DNA of 64,000 nt, from positions 295,001-359,000 of the forward strand of contig NW_027182880.1 in the NCBI RefSeq assembly GCF_041146395.1, in the 5' to 3' direction. The stretch comes from Eulemur rufifrons. Its lineage: Eukaryota; Chordata; Mammalia; Primates; Lemuridae. The notes beneath the pieces are model-generated. The model did not search any database. It was given only the letters and a program-made list of their open reading frames with translations, and was not told the DNA's origin. The translations under genes and the position numbers were made by a program. Shown one piece after another: positions 51,196 through 63,600 of the stretch. Every line of letters begins with the position of its first letter. Positions within the stretch are counted from its first letter, which is position 1.

Positions 51196-51383
51196 AAATC
51201 TAATTCTCAGAGTTTTGAAAGCCTACAATCCTACTAAGCCATGCATGAAAGCCCGCTCTACCACAGTGTCCTGCATGAAACCCAGAGGCCCATACACTGC
51301 GTACTAAAGAATGGGTTCCCAGGCATCATCACAGATCCCTAACTTCGCCTCCTAGTGCATACAGGGCCTGTGCCCTAAGGATA
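51196..51383 (-). repeat. Core A' with 17-bp internal deletion
   Basis: On the + strand ATTCTCAG runs straight into AGTTTTGAAA at 51203-51220. The sister at 55262 has 17 more bases bounded by CTCAG direct repeats. This is deletion between short direct repeats. Confidence 0.85.
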
Positions 51384-52186
51384 AACCCTACCCTTCACCC
51401 ATAACCCTAACCCAGAACATAACACCTAACCCTGATCCTACTGCTCACCTTAACAGGTAAAGCTCACCGTAACCCTAACTTTAAGCGCTTATCTTAACGT
51501 TAATGCATGACACCCTGAGAACAAGACCTATACCGTAATTCTAACCCTAACTCCTAGCCATAACCATAACACCTAATCCCTAATTGTGAAACGCCAACCC
51601 TAACCTTAACCCTCCGAACAACACTAACAATAACCCTAACCCCTTACGCTAACCCTACACATAAAAATAACCCTAACCGTTGATCCTTAGTCATAACCCC
51701 TAACCTTAACCCTAACTCTTCACGCTAATCCCAATCCTAACCATTAAACATAACCCTAACTCTTAACCCTAACCCTAACCTTTACCCTAATGCCTAGAGA
51801 TCTAAACCCAACACTGACCTACAGTTAACACTAACGCTAACCCCCTAATGCTAACCTTAAACCTGAACCATAGCCTTGACCCTTAACCCTAAACCTATCC
51901 TTAACCCCCTAATCCTAACTGTTAACCCTGACCCTAACCCTTAACCCTGACCCTAACCCTAAACCTGAACCCTAACCCTAAGCCTAACCCTTAACCCTAA
52001 CCCTATCCCTTAACCCTAACGCCTAACCCTAACGCTAACTCCAAACCTAAACCTTACCCTGGCCCCCTAACCAGACTTAACACAAAACTCGTAACACTAA
52101 CTCTAACCCTAATCACTAATCCCTACCACTTAACCCTGACTCGAAACCGAACCCCTAACTCGAAACCCCTAACCCCAACCCTAACC

Positions 52187-52375
52187 CTAATTCTCACACT
52201 ACTTCCATTCCCAGAGTGAAGCAAGCCTACAATACAGCCATGTCATGTGTGAGATGAGGCTCCGCCTGAGTCCTGCATGTAGGTCTTGTCCCAGAGCCCA
52301 GGGAATGATGTTGTGCTTTCGTGGTGACTCCGACCGCACCCCTCTCACCGTAGATTAACCAGGTCCTGTGCCCTT
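52187..52375 (-). repeat. Core B
   Basis: On the minus strand it is close to the B cores of the 3.53-kb array (CACGAAAGCACAACATC, TTGTAGGCTTGCTTCACTC). Confidence 0.87.
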
Positions 52376-52914
52376 AAACTGACCGCTAAATCTAAGCCCT
52401 ACCACCAACCCTAACCCCTGACCCTGAACCTAAGCTGCGAGCCTAAAGCCCAACACTAACTCTAAACCCTTACCCTAAACCTAATCCCTAACCCTAATGC
52501 TAACCCCTAAACGTAACCCTAACCGTGAACAGTAAACCTAACCTTAACCTCTAACACAAACCATAACATATAACTCTAACCCTAAAACTAAACCTAACCC
52601 TTAACCCTAAACCTAAACCCTAACCCTAACTCTTAACCTTAACCCTAACCGTTAACTCTCACACTAACCTTTAATCCTAACCCTAATCCTAATCTTCAAC
52701 CCTAAATCTAACATTTAACCCTAACCCTGTACCTAACCCTAACCCTATACCAAACACTAACCCCTCATATTAACCCTAACTGTAAACCTCAACCCTAAAC
52801 TGAACTGTAACCATTAAACCTAAGAGTAACATTTAACCCTAACCCTAATCCCTAACCCTAAGCCCTCACCCTAGCACTAAACTTCATCCTTAACCCTAAC
52901 CATAATCCTAACCC

Positions 52915-53127
52915 TAAATCTAATTCTCAGACTTCTTGCTTTCTTAGAGTTTAGGAAGCCTGCAATCCTCCCATGCCATGCGTGAAAGGAGGCTCTACCA
53001 TTGTGTCCTGCATGAAAACCATGGGCCCATAACCAGAGTACGATACAGTGGGATCCTGGTGACAATCCCAGCCCCCTAACCTCCCCCCGCCCTTTCCTAA
53101 GGCAGACATAGCCCGTGCGCTAAGAAT
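52915..53127 (-). repeat. Core A
   Basis: Minus strand. The GC-rich 5' part is altered to GGAAAGGGCGGGGGG, which still has a GC box-like GGGCGGGG. Confidence 0.87.
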
Positions 53128-54729
53128 AAACAATACATGTAACAGATATCCCTCACCCTGAACATAACACCTAACCCTGTTCCTATTTCTCCCCTTAACA
53201 CGTAAAACTGAACGTGAGCCTAACTTTAACCTCTTATCCTAACGTTAATGCATAACCCATTCCCTGAGAACAACCCCTATCCCATAATTCTAACCCTATC
53301 TCCTAGTCATCACTGTAACACCTAATCCCTAACCCTAATTCTAAACCACTAACCCTAACCGGAACCCTGCCTACAACCCTAACACTGACAGTAACCCTTA
53401 CTTCTAATCCCAACGCTATGCCTAACAGAAACCCTTAACCCTTGACCCTAACCCCTAAGCCTTACCCTAACCCTTAAACCTAATCCTAATCTTAACCATT
53501 AAACCTAACCCTAGCTCTTAAAGCTAACCCTAAACCTTACCCTCACGACTAGACCCAACCCTGACAGTAACCTAACACCTAACCGTAACCCCTAAAGCTA
53601 ACCCTAACCCTGAACCCTAAACCTAACCCTAACACTGAACCCTCACTATATCCCCAACCTCTAAGCCTAATCCTAACCGTTAACCCTCACCCTAACACTT
53701 ACAGTGGACCATAACACTAAACATTAACCCTAATACTAAAATTTAACCCTAACCCTGAGCCCAACCCTTAACCCTAATCCTATCCTTTTACCCTAACCCT
53801 AACCCTAACACTAACCCCAATCCTAATTCTAACCATAACCTTTCATAAAACACTAACTCCTAACCCTAACACTTACCAAATACCCTAATCGCTAATCCCT
53901 AACACTAACGCTTAACCTTTACCGTAACCGTTAACACTCACCCTAACCCTTAACACTGACCCTAACCTTAACCTTTAATCTAAGCGTAACCCTTAACCCT
54001 AACAGTAAGGAAAACCCTTATGCCAATCTTATCCCTTATGCCTAACCTTAACACTACAGCTAAACATAACCCTAACCTTTGATACTTAAACCTTTTCCCT
54101 AACACTTGCTTTTACCCCAAACCCTAACCCTAATCCTAAGCATTAAACCTAACCCTATCTCTTAACCCTTACTCTAACGCCTAGATCTAACCCTAAATGT
54201 AACCTACCACCTAATCCTAACCTTAAGCCCTAATGCTAATTCTAACCCTGAACCCTAAACCTACCCGTAACCCTTAACACTAACCCGATCCGTAAACCTT
54301 AACCCTGACCCTAACCATTACCCGCACCCAAACATTTAACCCTGACCCTAACCCTAATCCTTAATGATAACCCTAACACTAAACACTAACCCTAAGCCCA
54401 ACACTTAACCCTAATCCTATCCCTTAACCCTAAGCCTAACCCTAACACCTAACCCTAAACCTAAGCCTAACCCCAACCTGAACCATTAATCTTGACCCTT
54501 ACCATTAACCCTCACACTAACACTAATCCTAATCTTTAACCATAAAGCTAACACTGAAGCCTACCCCTGTGCCAAACGCTAAACCCAAACCTTAACCCTA
54601 ACCCTGAAACTTAACCGTAAACCTAACTGTAACTGTTAAACCTAACACTAACTTTTAACCCCAACCCCTAACCTAAGACCCCACCCTGACACTAATCTTC
54701 ATCCCTAAACATTACCATAATCCTACCCC

Positions 54730-54941
54730 TAAATCTAATTCTCAGACTTCTTGCTTTCTCAGAGTTTAGAAAGCCTACAATCCTCCCATGCCATGAGTAA
54801 AAGGGGGTTCTGCCACTGTGTCCTGCATGAAACCCAGGAGCCCATACCCAGCGTATGATAGAGTGGGTTCTCGGCGACAATCCCATCCCCCTAACCCCCG
54901 CCCCCCGCCCAGTGCAGACAGAGCCCCTACGCTAAGTATAA
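54730..54941 (-). repeat. Core A''
   Basis: The minus strand has CTGTCTGCACTGGGCGGGG and TTTTACTCATGGCATGGG, followed by ATTTAGGGGTAGG, like the + strand A'' cores at 40668 and 43519. Confidence 0.87.
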
Positions 54942-55261
54942 ACACTACCCCTAACAGATAACCCTCACCCTGAACATAATACCTAGCCCTGATCCTATTG
55001 CTCAGCTTAAAACATAAACCTCTCCATAACCCTAACTTAGCCCCTTAACTTAACGTGAATGCATAACACCTTGAGAAGAAGCCCTATCCTATAATTCTAA
55101 TCCTAAACCATAGTCATAACCGTAACACCTCATCCCTAATTCTAAAACGTCAACCCTAACCTTCACCCTACCAACAACCCTAAACCTAACCCTAACCCCT
55201 AACCCTAAGCCCTCTCCCTAACACTAATCTTCATCCCTAAACCGTGCCGTAATCCTAACCC

Positions 55262-55466
55262 AAAATCTAATTCTCAGACTCCTTGCTTTCTCAGAGTTTT
55301 GAAAGCCTACAATCCTACTAAGCCATGCATGAAAGCCGGCTCTGCCACAGTGTCCTGCATGAAACCCAGAGGCCCATACACTGCGTACGATAGAGTGGGT
55401 TCCCAGCGACCATCACAGATCCCTAACTTCGCCTCCTAGTGCATACAGGGCCCGTGCCCTAAGCAT
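55262..55466 (-). repeat. Core A'
   Basis: The minus strand has GCACTAGGAGGCGAAG and GGCTTTCATGCATGGCTTAG. It keeps the 17 bp that is lost at 51203. Confidence 0.87.
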
Positions 55467-56277
55467 AAACCCTACCCCTTACCCATAACCCTAACCCAGA
55501 ACATAACACCTAACCCTGATCCTACTGCTCACCTTAACAGGTAAAGCTCACCGTAACCCTAACTTTAACCCCTTATCTTAAGGTAAATGCATGACACCAT
55601 AGAACAAGCCCTATACCGTAATTCTAACCCTAACTCCTAGCCATAACCATAACACCTAATACCTAATTGTGAAACGCCAACCCTAACCTTAACGCTACGA
55701 ACAACACTAACACTAACCCTAACCGCTTATGCTAAACCTATGCCCAAAAATAACACTAACCGTTGATCCTTAGTCATAACCTCTAACCTTAACCCTAACC
55801 CTTAACGCTAATCCCAATCCTAACCATTAAACATAACCCTAACAATTAACCCTAACCCTAACCTTTACCCTAATGCCTAGAGATCTAACCCCAACACTGA
55901 ACTACAGGTAACACTAACGCTAACCCGCTAATGCTAACCTTAAACCTGAACCATACACCTGACCCTTAACCCTAAACCTATCCCTAATCCCGTAACCCTA
56001 ACCCTAACTCTTCACCCTCACCCTAACCCTTAACCCTGACCCTAAACCTAAACCTGAACCCGAAACCTAAGCCTAACCCTTAACCCTAACCCTATCCCTT
56101 AACCCTAAACCCTAACCCTAACGCTAACTCCAAACCTAAAACTTACCATGGCCCCCTAAAGCAGACTTAACACTTAACCCGTAACACTAACTCTAACCCT
56201 AACCACTAATCCCTACCACCTAACCCTGAGTCAAAACCTAACCCCTAACTTGCAACCCCTAACCCCAACCCTAACCC

Positions 56278-56464
56278 TAATTCTCACACTACTTCCATTC
56301 CCAGAGTGAAGCAAGCCTAAAATACAGCCATGCCATGTGTGAGATGAGGCTCCGCCTGAGTCCTGCATGTAGGTCTTGTCCCAGGGCCCAGGGAATGATG
56401 TTGTGCTTTGTGGTGACTCCGAACAGACCCCTCTCACCATAGATTAAACAGCTCCTGTGCCCTT
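56278..56464 (-). repeat. Core B
   Basis: The minus strand reads CTGTTCGGAGTCACCACAAAG, which differs from the copy at 52187 by loss of a CpG-containing stretch. The 3' part TAGGCTTGCTTCACTC is intact. Confidence 0.86.
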
Positions 56465-57003
56465 AAACTGACCGCTAAATCTAAGCCCTACCACCAACTC
56501 TAACCCCTGACCCTGAACCTAAGCCCCGAGCCTATAGACGAACACTAACTCTAAACCCTTACCCTAAACCTAATCCTTAACCCTAATGCTAACCCCTAAA
56601 CGTAACCCTAACCCTGAACAGTAAACCAAACCCTAACCTCTAACACAAACCCTAACACATAACTCGAACCCTAAAACTAACCCTAACCCTTAACCCTAAA
56701 CCTAAACCCTAACCCTAACTCTTAACCTTAACCCTAACCGTTAACTCTCACACTAACCTTTAATCCTAACCCTAATCCTAATCTTCAACCCTAATTCTAA
56801 CACTTAACCCTAACCCTGTACCTAACCCTAACCCTATATCAAACCCTAACCCCTCATCTTAAACCTAACCGTAAACCTCAACCCTAAACCGAACTGTAAC
56901 TGTTAAACCTAAGAGTAACCTTTAACCCTAACCCTAATCACTAACCCTAAGCCCTCACCCTAACACTAAACTTCATCCTGAACCCTAACCATAATCCTAA
57001 CCC

Positions 57004-57212
57004 TAAATCTAATTCTCAGACTTCTTGCTTTCTTAGAGTTTAGAAAGCCTGCAATCCTCCCATGCCATGCGTGAAAGGAGGCTCTACCACGGTGTCCTGC
57101 ATGAAACCCACGGGCCCATACCCAGAGGACGATACAGTGGGATCCTGGTGACAATCCCAGCCCCCGAACCTCCTCCCCCGCCTAATGCAGACAGGGCCCG
57201 TGCGCTAAGCAT
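57004..57212 (-). repeat. Core A
   Basis: The minus strand has CTGTCTGCATTAGGCGGGGG and CACCGTGGTAGAGCC. It is very close to the core at 52915. Confidence 0.87.
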
Positions 57213-58820
57213 AAACAATACATGTAACAGATATCCCTCACCCTGAACATAACACCCAACCCTGTTCCTATTTCTCCCCTTAACACATAAAACTGACCGT
57301 GAGCCTAACTTTAACCTCTTATCCTAACGTTAGTGCATAACCCATTCCCTGAGAACAACCCCTATCCACTAATTCTCACCCTATCTCCTATTCATCACTG
57401 GAACACCTAATCCCTAACCCTAATTCTAAACCGCTAACCCTAACCGTAACCCTGCCTACAACCCTAACACTGACAGTAACCCTTACTTCTAACCCCAACG
57501 CTATGCCTAACAAAAATCCTTAACCCTTCACCCTAACCCCTAAGCCTTACCCTAACCTTTAACCTTAATCCTAATCCTAACCATTAAACCTAACCCTAGC
57601 TCTTAAAGCTAACCCTAAACCTTACCCTCACGACTAGACCTAACCCTGACACTAACCTAACATCTAACCCTAACCATAACCCCTAAAGCTAACCCTAACC
57701 CTGAACCCTAAACCTAACCTTAACACTGAACCCTCACTATATCCCCAACCTCTAAGCCTAATCCTAACCGTTAACCCTCACCCTAACACTTAAACTGGAC
57801 CAGAACACTAAACATTAACCCGAACACTAAACTTTAACCCTAAATCTGAGCCCAACCCTTAACCCTAATCCTATCCTTTTACCCTAAACCTAACCCCTAA
57901 ACCTAACCCTAACACTAACCCCAATCCTAATTCTAACCATACCCCTTCATAAAACACTAACTCCTAACCCTAACACTTACCAAAAACCCTAATCGCTAAT
58001 CCCTAACACTAACGCTTAACCTTTACCGTAACCGTTAACCCTCACCATAACCCTTAACACTAAACTTAACCTTTAATCTAAGCGTGACCCTTAACCATAA
58101 AAGTAAGGAAAACACTTACGCCAATCTTATCCCTTATCCCTAACCCTACAACTAAACATAACCCTAACCTTTGATCCTTAAACCTAACCCCTAACACTTA
58201 CTTTAACCCAAAAGCCTAACCCTAATCCTAAGCATTAAACATAACCCTATCTCTTAACCCTTACTCTAACGCCTAGATCTAAACCTAAATGTAACCTACC
58301 ACCTAATCCTAACCTTAAGCTCTAATGCTAACTCTAACCCTGAACCCTAAACCTACCCGTAACCCTTAACACTAACCCTATCCGTAAACCTTAACCCTGA
58401 CCCTAACCATTACCCGCACCCAAACATTTAACCCTGACCCTAACCCTAATCCTTAACGATAACCCTAACACTAAACCCTAACCCTAAGCCCAACACTTAA
58501 CCCTAATCCTATCCCTTAACCCTAAGCCTAACCCTAACCCCTAACCCTAAACCTAAGCCTAACCCCAACCTGAACCATTAATCTTGACCCTTACCATTAA
58601 CCCTCACACTAACACTAATCCTAATCTTTAACCATAAAGCTAACATTGAAGTCTTCCCCTGTGCCAAATGCTAAACCCAAACCTTAACCCTAACCCTGAA
58701 ACTTAACCATAAACCTAACTGTAACTGTTAAACCTAACACTAACCTTTAACCCCAACCCCTAACCCAAGACACCACCCTGACACTAATCTTCATCCCTAA
58801 ACATTACCATAATCCTACCC

Positions 58821-59031
58821 CTAAATCTAATTCTCAGACTTCTTGCTTTCTCAGAGTTTAGAAAGCCTACAATCCTCCCATGCCATGAGTAAAAGGGGGC
58901 TCTGCCACTGTGTCCTGCATGAAACCCAGGAGCCCATACCCAGCGTACGATAGAGTGGGTTCCCGGGGACAATACCATCCCCCTAAACCCCGCCCACCTC
59001 CTAGTGCAGACAGGGCCCGTATGCTAAGTAT
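58821..59031 (-). repeat. Core A''
   Basis: The minus strand has CTGTCTGCACTAGGAGGTGG, a mixture of A'' and A' 5' text that suggests local conversion. The 3' part is standard A''. Confidence 0.86.
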
Positions 59032-59353
59032 AAACACTACCCCTAACAAATAACCCTCACCCTGAACATAACACCTAACCCTGATCCTATTGCTCACCTT
59101 AAAACATAAACCTCCCCGTAACCCTAACTTAGCCCCTTAACTTAACGTGAATACAAAACACCTTGAGAAGAAGCCCTATCCCATAATTCTAATCCTAAAC
59201 CATAGTCATAACCGTAACACCTCATCCCTAATTCTAAAACGTCAACCCTAACCTTCACCCTACCAACAACCCTAAATCTAACCCTAACCCCTAACCCTAA
59301 GCCCTCACCCTAACACTAATCTTCATCCCTAAACCGTGCCGTAATCCTAACCC

Positions 59354-59559
59354 GATATCTAATTCTCAGACTTCTTGCTTTCTCAGAGTTTTGAAAGCCT
59401 ACAATCCTACTAAGCCATGCATGAAAGCCGGCTCTGCCACAGTGTCCTGCATGAAACCCAGAGGCCCATACACTGCAAACGATAGAGTGGGTTCCCAGCG
59501 ACCATCACAGATCCCTAACTTCGCCTCCTAGTGCATACAGGGCCCGTGCCCTAAGGATA
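59354..59559 (-). repeat. Core A'
   Basis: The minus strand is near-identical to the copy at 55262. It differs at ATATCTAATTCTC (59356 on) and TGCAAACGATAGAG. Confidence 0.86.
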
Positions 59560-60156
59560 AGCCCTACCCCTCACCCATAACCCTAACCCAGAACATAACA
59601 CCTAACCCTGATCCTACTGCTCACCTTAACAGGTAAAGCTCACCGTAACCCTAACTTTAACCCCTTATCTTAACGTTAATGCATGACACCCTGAGAACAA
59701 GCCCTATACCGTAATTCTAACCCTAACTCCTAGCTATAAACATAACACCTAATCCCTAATTCTGAAACGCCAACCCTAACCTTAACCCGACCAACAACAC
59801 TAACACTAACTCTAACCCCTTACCCTAACCCTACGCCTAAAAATAACCCTAACCGTTGATCCTCAGTCATAACCCATAACCTTAACCTTAACCCTTAAGC
59901 CTAATCCCAATCCTAACCTTTAAACATAACCCTAACTCTTAACCCTAACCCTAACCTTTACCCTAATGCCTAGAGTTCTAAACCCAACACTGATCTACAG
60001 TTACACAAACCCTACCCTCTAATGCTAACCTTAAACCTGAACCATATACCTAACCCTTAACCCTAACCCTATCCCTAACCCCCTTACCCTAACTCTAACT
60101 GTTAACCCTCACCCTAACCCTCAACCCTGACCCCAAACTTAAACCTTAATCCTAAC

Positions 60157-60290
60157 CATGCGTGAGATGAGCCTCTGCCTTTGTCCTGCGTGACAGTTGA
60201 AGCCCAACACCCAGGGTACGATGAAGTGGCGACCCAGCCTTGCTCCACACCCACAGTGCCCCGTACGTTAGACAGGGCCCGTGCCCTAAC
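60157..60290 (-). repeat. Partial divergent core (A/B-like)
   Basis: The minus strand keeps TCACGCAGGACAAAGGCAG, AGGCTCATCTCACGCATGG and GGGCACGGGCCCTGTC. The conserved 3' part with TAGGCTT and GAGAATTAG is absent. A short minus-strand open frame here is not a credible gene. Confidence 0.72.
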
Positions 60291-60538
60291 ACACACCGTT
60301 AAACGTAAGCCCTAACCCTATCACTAAACCAAACCCTTAGTAAGCCCTGAATCTAACTCCTTACAGTAACCCTAATCCCTGACCCTTACTCTTGCCTCTC
60401 ACCGTAAACCTAAACCCAACCACTAAACATAATCCTAATCTCTAACCCTAACAGTAATCCTAACCCTAATTCTAACCTAAAACCCTAACCCCTAAACCTA
60501 ATCCTAGTCCCTAACACCTAACCTTACCCTAAACCCAA

Positions 60539-60680
60539 TTCCAATTCTCAGACTTCTTCAATTCAAAAACTTAAAAAAGCCTACAATCCACCAATGCCGT
60601 GTCTGAGATGAGGGTCCGCCCCATGTCCTGCATGACAGGCAGGCTCCAATGCCCAGGGTACTATGGAGTGGGGTCCGGGG
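60539..60680 (-). repeat. Terminal core next to the 93-bp satellite
   Basis: The minus strand has TGTCATGCAGGACATGGGGC, CTCATCTCAGACACGGC and ATTGTAGGCTTTTTTAAG, ending GAAGAAGTCTGAGAATTGG. It is the last recognisable core. Immediately to the right, the same TAGGCTT/GAAGAA element appears in the opposite orientation as satellite. Confidence 0.8.
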
Positions 60681-60683
60681 GTC

Positions 60684-63600
60684 TGGAGGCTTGCTAAACT
60701 CCAGTTTGGAAGAATTGCTATAGTCATATATAGGGATGCTTACATTTACTGATAGAAAGCAACTATTGGTGTGTGATTTGTAGGCTTGCCTTACTCTAGT
60801 TTGGATGAAGAAGCTGAATCATATATAGGAATATTAGCTTTGAGTTAGAGGAAGCATCTATGGGGGGTGCTTTTTTGGCTTGTTAAACTCTGGTTTGGAA
60901 GAAGTTCGAGAGTCTTACATAGGAACGATATCATTCATTCAGAGAAAGCAATTATAGGGAGTTGGTTTGTAGGCTTGCTAAGCTCTAGTTTGGAGGAAGG
61001 CGAGAGTCATATATAGGAACGCTTACATTCACATAAAGCGTCTACGGGGGGACGGTTTCTAGGCTTCCTAAACTCTAGCTTGGAAAAAGAGGACAGTTAT
61101 GTATAGGAACTCTCGGCGGGGGATTTGTGGCATTGCTAAAATCTTAGATTGGAAAAGTTGCGAGAGTCATACATAGGAATGTTAACATTCACTCAATGAA
61201 AGCAACTATAAGGGGTGCTTTCCAGGCTGGCTACACTCTAATTTGGAAAAAGTGCGACAGTCATATATAGGAAGGCTTATATTCACTCAGACAAAGCAAT
61301 TATGTGTAGGTGTATAGTAGGCATGCTAACTCTAGTTTGGAAAATTTCGAGAGCCATGTATAGGAAAGCTTACAGTAACTTAGAGAAAGCAACGAACGGG
61401 GGTGGAGTGTAGGCTTGCTAAACTCTAGTTTGGAGGAAGTGCCATAGTCCTATATAGGAACGCTTAAATTCGTTCAGAGAAAACAGCTGTCGGGGATTGG
61501 TTTGTAGACATAACTCAAGTTTGGAAGAAGTGCGAGAGACATATATAGGAATGTTTACATTGACTCAAAGAAAGCAACTATGGGGGAGTGTTATTTTGGC
61601 ATGCCAGATGCTAGTTAGGAAGAAGTACAAGACTCATATATAGGAACGCTTACATTCACACAGCGAGAGCAACTACGGAGTAGTGTCAGGTAGACATGTT
61701 AAAGTCTAGCTTGGGAGAAGTTCCAGAGTCCTATATAGGAAAGGTAACAGCCACTTTGAAAAAGCAAGTCTTGGCGGGTGGTTTGTAGGCCTGCAAAACC
61801 CTGTTTTGGTTGAAGTGTGAGAGTCATATATGAGAACGCTTACATTCCCTCAGAGAAAGCAACGATGGGGTTGTTTGTAGGCTTACTAAACTGCAGTTTG
61901 GAAGAAGCACGAGAATCACATATAGGAACACATACATTTTGACGCACTGAAAGTAACTATGGGGTGGTGTTTTATAGGCATGCTAAACTCTAGTTTGGAC
62001 GAAGTTTGAGAATCACATATAAGAAAGCTTACAGTCACTTAGAGAAAGCAAATCTCTGGGTGTGGAAAGTAGGCCTGCTAAATTCTATTTTGGTTTAAGA
62101 GTGAGAGTCATATATGGGAAGGCTTACATTCCCTCAGAGAAAGCAACGACGACGTGGTGGTTTATAGGCATACTAAACTCTAGTTTGGAAGAAGTGGGAG
62201 AATGATATATGGGAACACTTACATTCACGTAGAGAAAGCAATTATGGGGTGGCGTTTTTGTAGCCATGCTAATCTCTAGTTTGGAAGAAGTTAAGGAGTA
62301 ATATATAGGAAAGGGTACAGTCATAGAAACCAACTCTCGGGGGATGTTTTGTACACCTGCAAAACTCCAGTTTGGAAGAAGGGGGAGAGTCATATTGGGG
62401 ACCGCGTGCATTCACTCAGAGAAATCAACGATGGGATTGTGATTTGTAGGCATAGTCAACTCTAGTTTGGAAGAAGTACGAGAATCGTATATAGGAACGC
62501 TTACCTTCACGCAGAGAAAGCAACTATGGAGTGATGTTTGTATGCCTACTAAAATATAGTTTGGAGGAAGTTCGAGAGTCATATCTGGGAAGCTTACAGT
62601 CACTTAGAGAAAGCAACTCTCGGGGGGTGTTTCGTAGGCCTGCTAAACTCTATTTTCAATGAAGTGTTAGAATAATATATGGGAACTCAGTGAAAGCAAC
62701 GTCGTGGTTGTGGTTCCTAGGCATACTAACCTGTAATTTGGAAGAAGCAAGAGAATCACATGTAGAACCGCTTACATTCCGGCACCGAAAACAACTATGG
62801 GGTGGTGTTTTGTAGGCTTGCAAAACACTAGTTTGGACGAAGTTTGAGAGTCATATATAGGAAAGTTTACAGTCACGTAGAGAAAACAACTCTCTGGGTG
62901 TGGAATGTAGGCCTGCTAAACTCTATTTTGGTTGAAGTGTGAGAGTCATATATGGGAACGCTTACATTCACTCAGAGAAAACAACGTTTGGGTGGTGGTT
63001 TGTAGGGCATACTAAACTGTAGTTTGGAAGAAGTACGAGAGTCCTATATAGGAACACTTACATTCACGCAGAGAAAGCACTTATAGCGTCAGGTTTTGTA
63101 GGCATGCTAAACTGCAGTTTGGAAGAAGTTGGAGAACCTTATACAGGAATGATTACCATCACCTAGGGAAAGCAACTCTCGGGAGATTGTTTGTACACAT
63201 GCTAAACTCTAATTTGGATGAAGTGTGAGAGTCAAACATGGGACCGCTTACATTCCCTCAGAGAAACAACATTGGGCTGGTTTTTGTAGGCATACTAAAT
63301 AGTTTGGAAGAAGTACGAGAATGATATTTGGGAACGTTTACATTCACCCAGAGAAAGCAACTACGGGGTGGTGTTTTGTAAGCATGCTATAGTTTGGAAG
63401 AAGTTCTAAACCTGAACAGTCACTTAGAGAAAGCAACTCTTGGTGGGTGATTTTTAGGTCTGCTAAATTGTATTTTGAAAGAAGTACCAGAGTCATATAT
63501 ACTAATGCTTACATTCATGCAAAGAAAAAACTATGGGGTGATGTTTTGTGGGCATGTTAACCTGTAGTTTGGAAGAAGTTGGAGAGTCTTATTTAGGAAA

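Larger units (their letters stand above)
52187..56277 (-). repeat. 4.09-kb repeat, copy 1 (cores B, A, A'', A' along the + strand)
   Basis: Cores are B 52187-52375, A 52915-53127, A'' 54730-54941 and A' 55262-55466. All four are followed by a counterpart 4,089-4,092 bp further right, and the flanks match too (for example the AACCCTCACTATATCCCCAA text at ~53640 and ~57728). Confidence 0.9.
56278..60156 (-). repeat. 4.09-kb repeat, copy 2 (truncated at its right end)
   Basis: Cores are B 56278-56464, A 57004-57212, A'' 58821-59031 and A' 59354-59559. The copy should end in another B core near 60,369, but the text changes to a divergent partial core at 60157 instead. Confidence 0.88.
49268..60680 (-). 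repeat. Inverted arm of telomere-like repeats with cores
   Basis: The + strand text is CCCTAA-type degenerate repeats, and every core reads on the minus strand. Read from the satellite side toward the switch, the order is terminal core, partial core, A', A'', A, B, A', A'', A, B, A', B, A, B. The stretches between cores are decayed telomere-like sequence. I see no genes. Confidence 0.92.

Noticed and set aside
60114..60296. 60-residue minus-strand open frame
   Set aside because: It falls in a broken repeat core and has no independent support as a gene.
62124..62603. Two minus-strand open frames of 95 and 63 residues
   Set aside because: They lie in the 93-bp satellite, whose length is divisible by three. 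The residues repeat about every 31 positions with no sign of selection.
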